Shown: one piece after another, positions 1-10,173 of the stretch | Layout: the number at the start of each line of letters is the position of its first letter | How positions within the stretch are numbered: position 1 is the stretch's first letter | NCBI GenBank assembly: GCA_900074885.1 | Contig: FJUW01000035.1 | Location: 434,001-498,000, forward strand | From: Rhynchosporium graminicola | Taxonomy: Eukaryota > Ascomycota > Leotiomycetes > Helotiales > Ploettnerulaceae | Reading direction: 5' to 3' | Length of the DNA stretch: 64,000 nt | The notes under the pieces: generated by a model | The model's input: only the letters and a program-made list of their open reading frames with translations | Told to the model about the DNA's origin: nothing | Database searches by the model: none | Program-made: the position numbers and the translations under genes

Positions 1-358
1 CAATGACACCAGGTAATCATGTTAGAAGCTCACACAACCCTACGCAGTGTTAATCAAGTTGATATCTGTCTTGAAAGGTTGTGAATTGATGATGAATTGG
101 AAAACGTGAAAGAACACTAACAACATGGACAGGGTAGTCAATTTGAACGTCCATCGACACTTCGTCCTCTAATCCTCAATGCAGTAGTAACACAAGTAGC
201 CCAGGGTAAGTATTAATCTCATACAAGCCATATGCATGTGCTCCCCAGGACTCAATCGACCAATGCTTTGCCCATCCGAGCTCGCTCTTTCCCATTCTCT
301 GAAAGAAGTCGAAACAGAGACATCAGCGGAATGAGAACTTGTATACGACCATGTGCGT
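1..358. other. intergenic, nothing recognised
   Basis: No frame here has recognisable protein character, and I see no repeat or RNA gene. It probably holds the 3' untranslated part of the minus-strand gene ending at 359. Confidence 0.4.
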
Positions 359-1130
359 CTAGTGGAGACAATCGCAAATCTCTTCAATGGATCGAGTCAC
401 TTCCTGCTCCTTACTCTTCTTGCCTTTCCGGTCTTTCGACTTTGTCCCCTTCGAACTGCTGGCGTTGCTGGCATTGGATCTCAATGATCTAGTGCTATTT
501 CCTCTCTTCAAAGTCGGTACCGACAAGGATGAATCGAACTTCGGCGGCTTGGTCATGTTGATGGGAGACTTGGCAGGTTCGTATTGACTGAGATGGGTGA
601 AGTCAAAGAAACCACTCTTCTTGTGTTCGACCGTCTTAACATCTTTGGACTTCTTTGACTCCTTGGGAGGCTTTGGAGACTTAGGTGCTTTCGGGGGCTT
701 GGGTTCTTTCGGAGGCTTGGGTTTTTTCGTTGACTTGGAGGATTTGGATCGTTCAAAAGAAGGTGGCTTGAACTTGGAATCCTTGGAGTCCTTGTCGTTG
801 TTGGACTCGGGGGAGTTATTCGTCAAAAAATCAAGGAGACCCATTCTTCTCGTGTTTTTCCTTGTGCTTTCTATCCTTCTTTTCTCTCTTCTCCCTTTTT
901 TTCAGCTCCTTTCTCTCCTGTTTCTGCTTCTTCTTCAGGTCCTTTGCTTTCCGCTTTTCCCTCTGCTTTCTTTTGTACGACTCAACTCTTAGGATGTCAT
1001 GAAAGATGTGTTCTCTCCGGATCTTAGAGGGGGATGGACCGCGTAGTCTTTCTTCTTGTTGGAATAGGTATTCTGCAGCGGCACCCGAAAGTATCGATGC
1101 TTGTTGTGCTGATTGCGCGTTCTGGCTCAT
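359..1130 (-). CDS. Lys/Pro-rich low-complexity protein split over two overlapping frames
   Basis: I do not recognise a family. The upstream part (1130 to 831, 99 residues, ATG at 1130) starts MSQNAQSAQQAS, has an ordinary segment (residues 10-50), then a highly charged Lys/Arg/Glu stretch predicted to be helical or coiled-coil. The downstream part (844 to 359, 161 residues, ATG at 844) starts MGLLDFLTNN. It has a PKPPKEPKPPKAPK-type repeat near residues 40-60, Ser-rich stretches and a basic segment. The two frames overlap by 14 bases. Dropping one A from the AAGAA just before the second ATG fuses them into one protein of about 260 residues, so a single gene with a one-base indel is the simplest reading. 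An unrecognised intron or two cistrons are alternatives. The composition suggests an intrinsically disordered, possibly nuclear or scaffold protein, but that is inference only. Confidence 0.5.
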
Positions 1131-1613
1131 GTATTAAGAAGGATGGATGTTGTATAAGGTAAGGAATTCAAAGGTGTGGAAGATGCAAGAATGTGATATT
1201 GAAGAAGAAGACGAAGAGGAGAGGAGAGTGTAAAAGCAGGATTGAGGAGAATAAATAGCATATTTGTCGAGCAAACGGCAAGAGCTCTTGACGGCACCTT
1301 GTCAAGCCGAGAAGGGAAAGGACATTCTGTCCGAACTCACATCAGCGAGAGCAAAGAAGAGAAATTTGCTAATTTGGGCAGTCACGATCTAAAGTATTGG
1401 AAAGCCCCATTAGATGAGGAAAAGAATGGAAGTGGCTGTGCTCGTGAAGTTGTGATATGTTATGAATGTCAAGTTTTCTGCGGGTGCAGTGCAGTGCGGT
1501 GTACACATCGCAGCTTCGCAGTAGAACATAGCTTGATGCAATTTGATGTCTCTCAGGCTTTTTTTGTAGCCTAGGTAGGTACTGATTGTACTCCGAGTGT
1601 CAGATATCCTATT
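1131..1613. other. intergenic between two minus-strand genes
   Basis: This is upstream of the Lys-rich gene and downstream of the gene at 1614-2444. It contains a purine-rich GAAGAAGAAGACGAAGAGGA tract near 1201-1220, plausibly a promoter-proximal low-complexity tract on the opposite strand (CT-rich on the coding strand). No gene is supported. Confidence 0.4.
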
Positions 1614-2444
1614 CTAATGTCGTTTCGACCTTGTATTGTATATATACTTGGGTCCTGTCGCTGCTGCTTCACCAATCATCTGATTATCATGACCTGCACT
1701 TTTTGCCACAATGTTCCCGATCCTGTTTTTCGATTTGCGAGCATTCCTTTTCTTGACTCCCTCGCTACTCTGTTTTCTGCTCCTCTTCCCCTTCCACGGC
1801 TTCACGGTAATACGACGATTTAGTGGTTCCATCAAGACCTGTTGCGGGACTTCTACGACAATGAGATCGTTCGTTAAACGCTCTGGTGGCTTTCCAGGCC
1901 CATCTACTTTTGAATTGGGCACATCAACAAGCTTCATAAGGGATCCGAGCTGTTTGTCGTCGCTGTCTGAGACTCTCATGCTTTGCTGTGTAGGAGATTC
2001 GACCTTTTCATCTTCGGTGTCTGAAATGTCTGTGATTTGCATTGTAGGTGATCCGAGACTTTCTTCTTTACTGGCCGAGGTTCCGATGCCTCGAGATAGT
2101 TCAAGCACAGTCAAGGCTGCCGCTAACGTATCATTGTCTCCACGCATCTGCATCAACGTCCTTGCTGCTTTGATCACTACCGCAGCGTCGCCATAATGGC
2201 CGTACGTGAGCGTTTCTGATCCTGGACGAGGAGGATGGCTATTATCAAAGCTGTTTTGGCGGACCTCCGTCAACTCGGATACGGTCGGGGAGCTTGGCTC
2301 TTGTAGCTCTTGCAATTCGATAGAACTCTCGAGGACAAGGTTCTGGTGCAGATCTCTTAATTCGGAAACTGGAGGGTATTGTAGCGCTCCAACTTCCTTC
2401 TCCGGGTAATCAGCTGAATCGGTGCGAAACCTTGGGTCGAACAT
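1614..2444 (-). CDS. hypothetical protein, acidic with basic C-terminal tail
   Basis: A single uninterrupted frame of 276 residues starts at an ATG at 2444 (MFDPRFRTDSADYPEKEV). No family is recognised. The N-terminal two thirds are Ser/Glu/Asp-rich with repeated short segments of the form SLGSP / GSPTMQI / VSDSDD. A more ordinary helix-like segment (AAVVIKAARTLMQMRG, about residues 87-102) is followed by TLAAALTVLELSRGIG. The last 70 residues are strongly basic (KPWKGKRSRKQSSEGVKKRN) and look like a nuclear localisation region. A nuclear, mostly disordered protein is a guess. No intron is needed, and the coding-like composition over the whole length supports a real gene. Confidence 0.6.
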   Translation of the reverse strand: MFDPRFRTDSADYPEKEVGALQYPPVSELRDLHQNLVLESSIELQELQEPSSPTVSELTEVRQNSFDNSHPPRPGSETLTYGHYGDAAVVIKAARTLMQMRGDNDTLAAALTVLELSRGIGTSASKEESLGSPTMQITDISDTEDEKVESPTQQSMRVSDSDDKQLGSLMKLVDVPNSKVDGPGKPPERLTNDLIVVEVPQQVLMEPLNRRITVKPWKGKRSRKQSSEGVKKRNARKSKNRIGNIVAKSAGHDNQMIGEAAATGPKYIYNTRSKRH

Positions 2445-2870
2445 AAGTGGTTCTGTTAATTTAATTCCGACAGTAATGATGAGTTGGGTCTATTGCTGAT
2501 AGTAATGTTGTTGAAGAAGAATGAAATGATGGAAATGCTTGTCTGTGGTGCACATGTATTATCAAGATGAATAGGTTTCCCGCGCTCCCAGCTTATCAAC
2601 GGTCGAAGTAGGAAGGAACGGTGGATGCCTTTTCCACACACTTGAACTGGTCGCCATCGATTGAAACTGCCTATCTGCCGCTGCTGATTGACAGCAGCGC
2701 TGTAAAATGGAACGAGACTTCGCAACTCAAGGCGTGCGGATGATTCGTATTCTTGATGAAGTTCCTAGCTTTTCAAAATTTCTTTTCTCGAGAACAATCA
2801 AGGCTCGAGTAGGTATGATATCTAGGTAATAGCAAGAGCACACAGCTTTCAGACTCTGAATCTCCACCAA
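2445..2870. other. intergenic, nothing recognised
   Basis: This lies between two minus-strand genes. A 89-codon frame at 2456-2725 (-) has no recognisable features and I do not consider it a gene. The stretch probably holds the promoter of the gene at 1614-2444 and the 3' end of the beta-trefoil gene. Confidence 0.35.
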
Positions 2871-3368
2871 CTACTCAAGTAAAATGACCTTGAAAAGCTC
2901 CCAAGAACGACTAGACGGTCTTCCCTCTCCATACCATTGACAATTGACTTTCCCAACATCATCCATCCTGAGATAAGCTCCTGGGTAAGCCACCGACCTA
3001 AAGGAAACAGCACCATCTGGATGAGCCACAATCTCGAAAGTCTCCTTTCCACCTCGAGCTGGCAAGTTCTCCTTGGAATATTGACAATTTGCGACCCCAA
3101 ACCCTTCCCAAGCCCAACCGAATGTGTGCTCGTTCTTATCATCCGCGTCGAGGCGGAGAAAAACTCCAGGATGGTTGGGCGCTCTGATCGCGACTGTGTT
3201 GTTGTTATATCTGTCCATGTAGAGGGTTGAGAGTGGTCCGAGGGTTTTGGAGCTGGTGACATTTCCAAAGCCTGGCTCAACGAAAGATGAGATGCCGTCG
3301 CCGTCGATAACGAGGAAACGATCGAAATTTTCAGATCTGATGGCAACTTTGGAAGTGATGAATACCAT
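2871..3368 (-). CDS. fascin-like beta-trefoil domain protein
   Basis: The frame is uninterrupted, 165 residues, from an ATG at 3368 (MVFITSKVAIRSENFDRFLV). It is built of repeats typical of the fascin/actin-crosslinking type of beta-trefoil: blocks VAIRSENFDRFLVIDGDG, VAIRAPNHPGVFLRLDADD and VSFRSVAYPGAYLRMDD, each an 'I/F-R-S ... G-x-Y/F-L-R-x-D' strand pair. They alternate with VANCQYSKE...ETFEIV and VNCQWYGEG...WELFKV. There is no signal peptide and no other domain, so the protein is essentially one trefoil. Members of this fold bind ligands such as actin or glycans; nothing here fixes the ligand. The structural assignment is fairly secure and the function unknown. An upstream exon cannot be excluded but is not needed. 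Confidence 0.7.
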   Translation of the reverse strand: MVFITSKVAIRSENFDRFLVIDGDGISSFVEPGFGNVTSSKTLGPLSTLYMDRYNNNTVAIRAPNHPGVFLRLDADDKNEHTFGWAWEGFGVANCQYSKENLPARGGKETFEIVAHPDGAVSFRSVAYPGAYLRMDDVGKVNCQWYGEGRPSSRSWELFKVILLE

Positions 3369-4217
3369 TTATGCTGTGAGTCGTTGGAGACTTGGAGGCA
3401 GAGTTGACTGTTCTCTTGTAGATAAATACATCTCTCGCAATCTCTGCCCATATATAATAATCCGCTGAGTCAATCAAGGCTCCCTTCAAAGGAGCGAAAA
3501 ACTGATTCACTGAGCGCGAAGCATGTGGCAGCATCGGGATAGATGTCTGAATCAATCAATGCTCTCAGCTGTGGCCAGACACTAAAGATGTCTCAATTTC
3601 TAACACGCTGAGAAGTTGAAAGGTCTTTGTGGCTTCTCAGTGAATCTTTGTGTCGCACAACCTCCAGAAGCCAGTAGCATGTTGGGAGGGCATCTACTAC
3701 CTAGGGATTTCTGTTCAACCAATTATAGCCTATCAACAAGAACGGTTCAAGAACAGTCAAGAACACGTCAGTCCCGTTAGAGTTCGAGCAGTTTATCAGA
3801 AATTTTTGACATAAATCCCCTGTGTTTCATAGCTTTGATCCTCATGGACGAAGCTTGCTAAAGCTTAGCGATGTTTTGTACATGTGTGCACAACTGGTAG
3901 TGAGGTTCTGCTTTTGGCATAAATTTTCGGCTGTGTCTCGGCTTCCAGTACTTCTACTTGAGATGAAAAAGGTGTCGAGATACGAGACCTTTCAGCTGCT
4001 ATAATCAGACATGTCATTTTGGTTGATATATTAGAGGCACTAGATCTGCAAGTGCAGCGACTAAACGGGATCGGCCGTACCATGAGATCATCAGGAATTA
4101 GGAACATGTTGACAGCATCGACTCTCATCCTGGCGCTGGGATGCGTCGATATATTTCTACTTAACTGAATCTTTTACAGAATTCGATGAGTTTCAATATC
4201 ATTTGATAATTAGTACA
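3369..4217. other. intergenic between divergent genes
   Basis: This separates the minus-strand beta-trefoil gene from the plus-strand MRJP-like gene and should contain both promoters. A short near-repeat, TCAATCAAGGCTC (3471-3483) and TCAATCAATGCTC (3550-3562), is visible. No gene is supported. Confidence 0.4.
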
Positions 4218-5838
4218 ATGAAGCCTCTCAACTTCCTCACGGTATCCAGCGTCGTTCGCGTGGCTAACTTGGCTGCAGCTCAGAACGCTTCTTCATCACT
4301 TCCAATCAACAATTTCAACAGTACATTCAGCATCACGGGATCTCGGAACATTCGAATTGACGCAGGAAACTACGGACCTGAAGTTGAAGAGTTTCATTAT
4401 TACTACGAGCAGTGGCCAATTGGTCTCGCGGTTTCTAAGCAAGGTCGCACGTTCGCCTGCTATACCCGCGGCACATACGCATACACACTAGGTGAAATCG
4501 TCAACAAGACAGCTGAACGTGCATATCCATCTCAAGAGCTCAACACCCCTCCAGGAGGACTTTACACAACGACCAATGGTATCCAATTCGGTAACAACGA
4601 TAGCACGCACCTCATCTCAGTCCAAGCCCTGTTTATAACTGTTGGTCCATAGTCACATGTTAGTCGAGTATCTGCGCCGAGGTTTAGCCGGCCAGATATA
4701 TCTCCCTTACGGAGTCTCGACTACCTAGGAAAGACAGCCACGATACAACAGATAATACTACTACTATTATCACTGTACTTTGGCTCACGCAGACTACTTG
4801 ATTGTACGTACTACGACAGAGTGATACCAACAATAACCCCCGACGATACCCTCTGGGTCCTCGATACCGGCCGTCCGTCAATAACTGAGTCCCAATCACC
4901 AACGATGCCCTACGCTGCTCCTGGCGGTCCGAAACTTATCTCCATAAACCTGTCCAACAACAGCATTAGTCGCACCTATACTCTTCCACCTTCAGTACAC
5001 TACCCAGATTCTTACATGAATGATCTTCGTTTCGATATGCGGCCCAATGTCACGGAATCTGGTGGAGGTATTGCGTATATTGTCGATTCAAGTAACGAGG
5101 GTAGAACAGGGTTTATCATGATCGATCTGGCGACCGGAGAGAGCTGGAGACACTTGAACCAGCATCCGAGTACATTACGCACCTATGGTGATGTGCCGAG
5201 TTATCAGGGTATGCCGTTTTATCTGAGGGAGAAGGGAAGTTCGCTGGGCTTTCAACAGGAGGGATTGGATGGCGCGGAGTTAAGTTTGTATGGTGATGTG
5301 CGTATAGATCTCCTAGTCTGATGGCTTACTGTGGAAGAAGGTTTACTAATGTGCATTGAGCAGGTGATGTATTACTCTCCACTGACATCAAACTATTTGT
5401 ACTCAGTTGAGACGAAATATCTCCGTACGAACCCTAAGAATGACACGTTAGCTGTGAAGAGAGCTTTTGACAATGTCAAGAATCTTGGTCAACGTGGAGG
5501 CAACGCCAATGGCCTCGCATCTGACAGTTTGGGAAATGTGTATATGCTGATGCCATCTTCAAATGCTATCTACATCTACAAGTCAGTTCTTCCTCCCCCA
5601 GACCTCAGACTCCCATCTAATTATCCGTAATTCTTTTTTAAGGCAAAATTGGAAAATGCTAACAGCGATCTAAAGTGAAACCACACTGCAAACAGAGCCT
5701 TATATCCGAGATCCTCGGATGATTTGGCCAGACAGTGCAAATGTTGGGTTTGACGGGTACATCTACTTCAACATTAATCAGTTGCCATATCAGCCGATTG
5801 GAATGATGGTGTTGACGGAAGGCAGCATCCCGGGTTGA
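4218..5838 (+). CDS. secreted major royal jelly / yellow-family protein, 3' end frameshifted
   Basis: Four exons: 4218-4630, 4820-5297, 5364-5581 and 5676-5838. All introns have GT..AG ends and consistent phases, and the third has a GCTAAC branch site at 5658-5663. The ATG at 4218 starts a signal-peptide-like N-terminus (MKPLNFLTVSSVVRVANLAA). Family hallmarks follow in order: GPEVEEFHYYYEQWPIGLAVS, RTFACYTRG, NGIQFGN, LISVQAL joined to PDDTLWVLDTGRP, YMNDLRFDMR, GIAYIVDSS, YYSPLTSNYLYSVET, GNANGLASDSLGNVY and the DPRMIWPDSANVGFDGYIYF block. As read, translation stops at 5838 (423 residues). The family-type C-terminus (HPGLILRSRLPNGASK) continues in the next frame from about 5799 to a TGA at 5898-5900, so one base is missing or lost near CCGATTGG (5794-5801). 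Function in fungi is unknown; the beta-propeller fold and secretion are inferred from the family. Confidence 0.8.
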
Positions 5839-6388
5839 TCCTGAGGAGTAGATTGCCAAATGGAGCGAGTAAGAACATGCTCCTGGCCCCCGGAGCATGA
5901 GACAATATTCGGATATCAAGACACTTAGGAGAGTAGAAGTAAAGGTAGTCACAAGGAAGTAACTATGAAGGAACAAGGGCGAAAAATTCATGAACTCCTA
6001 TTATTGATGCTTGCTTCAAAACTTGCTCATAATTGCGCTCTCAGATCTGAAATGTCTCACTAGTCTTCAGGAAAGGATTTCTCCCGATATGGAAAGAAGA
6101 TAGAATTTTCCTGGAGCTCTCCTCTTTATTACTTTATGTCAGCATTCCTTAAACGTCTCAATTTCATGTCACCAGATTAACTCAGGACTTTCAATGTTAG
6201 CTGGGTTTCACAGAGACAAAGCTGCCGGCCGGCAGCGGATTCAGCTTTCATACACATATTCGTTCGTGAAATGTATTGTTTCTTCGCCACTCCGAGGAAC
6301 CACCCAAGCAAGCCTCTGCTCAATCATGGATACAATCTCGAAGCTGAAAAAATGCCTTTCAGATGAAGCTGCGCTGAAGTTCATGGCT
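5839..6388. other. 3' remnant of MRJP-like frame, then intergenic
   Basis: Positions 5839-5900 still encode the out-of-frame end of the MRJP-like protein. The rest, up to 6388, lies between convergent genes and shows no supported feature. Confidence 0.4.
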
Positions 6389-7750
6389 CTATCCCAGATA
6401 CAGCGGATATCGTCTCGCCAAGTTACACGCGTGCGCCTTGGCATAAATCGCTTTTCTCGATATGAGACCCGTTTCTTCTTTGGTGTGAAATTCTAACGAC
6501 CGAAGCAATAACTTGGCATTTCCCAATTCTCTAGTTCCTCCCGTCATCGCGCTTGTCAAAAAACTGGTGAAGCTACCACGCGGACCCGTGTAACGTTGAT
6601 GATCATAGGAGGCGATTGGTTTCTCTGCCGCAGTCTTCATGACAGTGGCACGATCGTACATGCTCTTGAAATCTGTTGATATGATACTCAACGTCGGATG
6701 TGGCGCGTCTTGCTTCAAATCGACTAAATGGAAATCAATCCTTTGCTTTGAACGGTTGCGGTCGTCAATTTCCCACAGCTCCTCCATGAATAAGCTCGGG
6801 TACACTATGATCTCCCTCAGATCTAGAACGTTTGCGAAACATGGTGCAAGACGTAGGTTCTCATCCTCAAGGGCTAGACGGAAGAATACTGGTGTAGAAG
6901 CGAGGCAGCGAATGGTATTCGAACCATGGCGGCCGCGGTCTGACATACCGATAAGGGCAGATTATATCGCAGTCCCAATTGACCCATATATGATTAGTAG
7001 ACATAATCTGGGTGGTCGGAGGAGTCTCGGAATCAATTTGTTCTTCGTAGCTGGTTCCGAAGCCTTTTGTGTAGTGTTTGATAGCGACGTCGTGCGCCTC
7101 TCTGGATACAAGGAAGATGGATGGTACTTGTTCTGCTTGAGTTCTGAATGCGTAGGGCCGTTGGGCCGGCGAGTGCAAGGGGTGCAAGGGGTATGTATAG
7201 TCGAATGGGTATTTGCGCTTTAGATCAAAAGCTCGCAAATCGATGATCCGGGGTTCGGCACAGGCCATGGCGAAGATCATACTTCTTAACTCAACCGGTA
7301 ATTTTGGGAAGCAAGTGAAATCTGTGATAACAACATTTGTGGCTGAGTATTCCACGGGCTTTTGAATGACAGATTGTTTGGAAGCCAAGAAGGCACTTTC
7401 GTTGCCAAGGACGGAGGGACATGTATCGACCAAAATGTTACTACCCTTGAAGATACTGGGAGTCTCAGTAAGATTATCAAGTAGCTCGGAGTCGATGGAT
7501 GGGATAACTTCAGAGGCTATAGCGATTGGGATGATAGCTGGGCGGGGTAGTATGTGCTTGAGTAGGTGGACCAGAGATTGTTGTTTTGGGTTTTGATGGC
7601 CGATAGAAATCGTTGTGATAGACTTTGCAACCTTATGGCCTGTCGCAGCAACTGGAAATTTTCAGTGTCATTTTGCCGCTGATCGAGTCGAGCCATGTTT
7701 ATCCGTTGGTATGAGGCTGGATCGTACTTGGTTCGAGAAGGCGTTGCCAT
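6389..7750 (-). pseudogene. 2EXR-domain protein, frames interrupted
   Basis: The central part carries a clear 2EXR domain (F-box-like fungal family): DFTCFPKLPVELRSMIFAMAC, then FLVSREAHDVAIKHY and IWVNWDCDIICP. No ATG lies in frame before the domain. The only plausible start is the ATG at 7750 (MATPSRTKYDPASYQR), whose frame stops at about 7517 after overlapping the domain frame. The domain frame itself stops at 6867, while the family-like continuation (STPVFFRLALEDENLRL ... DLREIIVYPSLFMEELWEI) runs in a third frame down to 6389. I tested GT..AG pairs at both overlaps. A GTATGT..CAG pair of about 60 bp at the second keeps no open frame, and no credible intron exists at the first. Two single-base slips are therefore the simplest reading, making this a decayed gene or one with sequence errors. 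The molecular role of 2EXR proteins is unknown. Confidence 0.65.
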
Positions 7751-8335
7751 TGTCGCCGAATAGCGGCCTTGCAAAATACTTATGAAGATGCTTCAAAGGT
7801 GTATCAAGGCTTCGAAGAGTGATACAGAGCTCTAGCCCTTGTTTCGTATTGATGGTGAACTACATCGAAATTGTCGGAGATGCTTGTCAAGAAAGAGGAG
7901 GGACGCGCTCACCTCCAGGCAACCCAGGTTTTTGCGGCAGCGCAGGCGCAAATCTTTCTGTGATCTTCAAAGCAGATAGAAGTTCAAATCTGTGACAAAC
8001 CGGTGGAATAGCTGAAATAAGTCTTTTACTTCTCGTTGCAAGGATTTTCGAGAATCAAACAGCGTCGGTGGATAGGAACTTCGAGCATATATATAAACAA
8101 GGCTAGACCCCATTGAGATAGGCGAAAGGCCTGCGAAGGTCAGACAACACGTGATGATCTCACCGCCCGAACGGCAGAATCTCTCAATCATCAAGAAAAA
8201 AAGTTTAGCAGCTTCTGTATCCCAGACATCCCTCCAAACTCAACCACAGCCAATTTTCGGCGACGATTGAGCCTCACGCACCTGTTGCGCAACGAATACT
8301 GACCCAGTGCTCAAAATACAAGACCCCCTTCAATA
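7751..8335. other. divergent promoter region
   Basis: This is the shared upstream region of the minus-strand 2EXR gene and plus-strand MAK16. A small frame at 7967-8194 (-) has no recognisable content. No specific regulatory site can be proven. Confidence 0.4.
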
Positions 8336-9370
8336 ATGTCTTCAGACGAGATCGTCTGGCAGGTTATAAACCAACAATTCTGCTCGTTCAAGCTCAAGTA
8401 ATGTTGCCGAAAGCCCTGTCGATTACTACCAGCTAATATACTCAGGACTACAAAAGAGAAGAACTTCTGTCGCAACGAGTATAATGTCACCGGTCTCTGT
8501 AATCGTCAATCCTGTCCGCTCGCAAACTCTCGCTATGCTACAATCCGCGCACACCCTGAATCAGGAACCCTCTACCTCTACATGAAGACTATCGAGCGCG
8601 CACACATGCCCAGCAAGCTATGGGAACGAATCAAGCTGTCGCAGAACTACTCGAAGGCGTTAGAGCAGGTTGACGACCGCCTAATATACTGGCCAAAATT
8701 CTTGATTCACAAGTGCAAGCAGAGACTTACGAGATTGACACAGGTTGGGATCCGGATGAGGCGATTGGCGAGGGAGGATGAGAGATTGGGTGAGAAGCTT
8801 GTGCCGAAGCTGGCTCCGAAGGTTCGCAGACGTGAGGAGACGAGAGAGAGGAAAGCGGAGGCTGCTGCGAAGGTTGAGAGGGCTATTGAAAGAGAATTGA
8901 TCGAGAGATTGAGAAGCGGTGCATATGGCGATCAACCTCTTAATGTCAGCGAGTCTATCTGGAAGAAGGTTCTGAAGGGTCTTGAGCGAGGTGGAGAGGG
9001 TACCAGAGATGAGGATATGGATGAGGGTATTGAGGAGGATGAGTTTGAGAATGAGGAGGAGTACGAGGATGAGGAGGGTGTTGGTGAAGTCGAGTACGTA
9101 AGTGACCTAGGTGAAGATGAGGAGGACCTTGGAGATCTCGAGGATTGGTTAGGAAGCGAAGAAGAAGCAGATACGGGTGATGAGGACAAAGAGGATAGTG
9201 AGGATGATAGCAGCGAGGATGATAAATCGAAGAAGCTCAGGGCTCCTGGAAAGCGCAAGAGAGGTGTGGATCCAAAGGCCAAATCCAAACAAAAGTCCAA
9301 GAAGCCCAGAATGGAGATCGAGATCGAGGAGGAATTCGAGGCTCCACGAAGAGAGTTAGCAATGGCCTGA
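8336..9370 (+). CDS. MAK16: Mak16, 60S ribosome biogenesis factor
   Basis: Two exons: 8336-8397 and 8446-9370. The 48-bp intron has GTAATG at its start, a GCTAAT branch-like motif at 8432, and CTCAG at its end. The N-terminus [21 protein letters not shown] joins [33 protein letters not shown], the family signature with its conserved Cys residues. It is followed by [27 protein letters not shown] and [21 protein letters not shown]. The C-terminal half is very acidic (runs of Glu/Asp, about residues 190-270) and ends in basic Lys/Arg clusters, as usual for this family. Length is 328 residues. Mak16 is an essential nucleolar protein needed for 27S pre-rRNA processing and large-subunit assembly (established for the yeast family). 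All conserved blocks are intact, so this gene is almost certainly functional. Confidence 0.95.
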
Positions 9371-10173
9371 GTCTGACCTGGACATTACTTTCGCATGGCG
9401 TTGGGGCTCAAGGCTATTTGTATGGAGTTTGGTAGGACGAAAATGGGCCATGTTTTCGCACGACAGCTTGTGTCTTAGCAATCATTTTCAAAATAATTTG
9501 CCTTTCAATGTTCTTCTTCCTTGGTGATATCAAAAATGCATTATGGGTCACTTGACAAAACATGAATTCCAGAGTTTACAAGTTGTAACACGGTCTGCGA
9601 TTTACCACCACCCCAAGCTGTACCGCATCCTCGGATTTCTTGAAACTATGTCTGCCACGAGCCCAGTCAACAGATATAAGATCACCTTATGGAGAAGCAT
9701 CATCCTCTGTTTTGCTTGCCATGATAGGTAGCTAAAGTTCCAGGTTTCCCAGGTTCGCTTAGATGTCAATACAGGGCAACTCTCTGGCACCATTCTTTCC
9801 GTTCCGAACTTGAAATTTCATACTCTTCGTTGGCAGTACATGTCTGAGGATATCTGTAAACTTAATTCAAGGTGAGTTGTATTTTGCAATATCATGACAT
9901 GAAATTGCCACATTCATAGAGGGGTCCTTCGTTAGCCTGTGTTTTGGTGGGGTCAGATCCGAGGCGAGCAACATCCGTCGTTTCGTCCTCGCTGTCACAT
10001 ACATGCAAATCCATTCCCATCAAACCACAAATACCATCACGACTAACCTAACTTTCCAGAAGACGCAAAATTTAAATCCGGCCAATCCTTCAGCATTCCA
10101 GAAGAGACATTCAGAGCCTCAGTCGACTCTCGTGGCATCCCATTAACGCCAATCGGCGGCAGATTCCTACGCC
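9371..10173. other. intergenic, promoter and leader of the Mso1-like gene
   Basis: No coding signal is seen. It contains the MAK16 3' untranslated region and the upstream region of the gene at 10174. Confidence 0.45.

Noticed and set aside
6639..7223. Plus-strand 194-codon frame opposite the 2EXR gene
   Set aside because: The minus strand carries recognisable 2EXR motifs; the plus frame has none.
8932..9300. Minus-strand Ser/Pro-rich frame opposite MAK16
   Set aside because: It is the shadow of the acidic C-terminus of MAK16.
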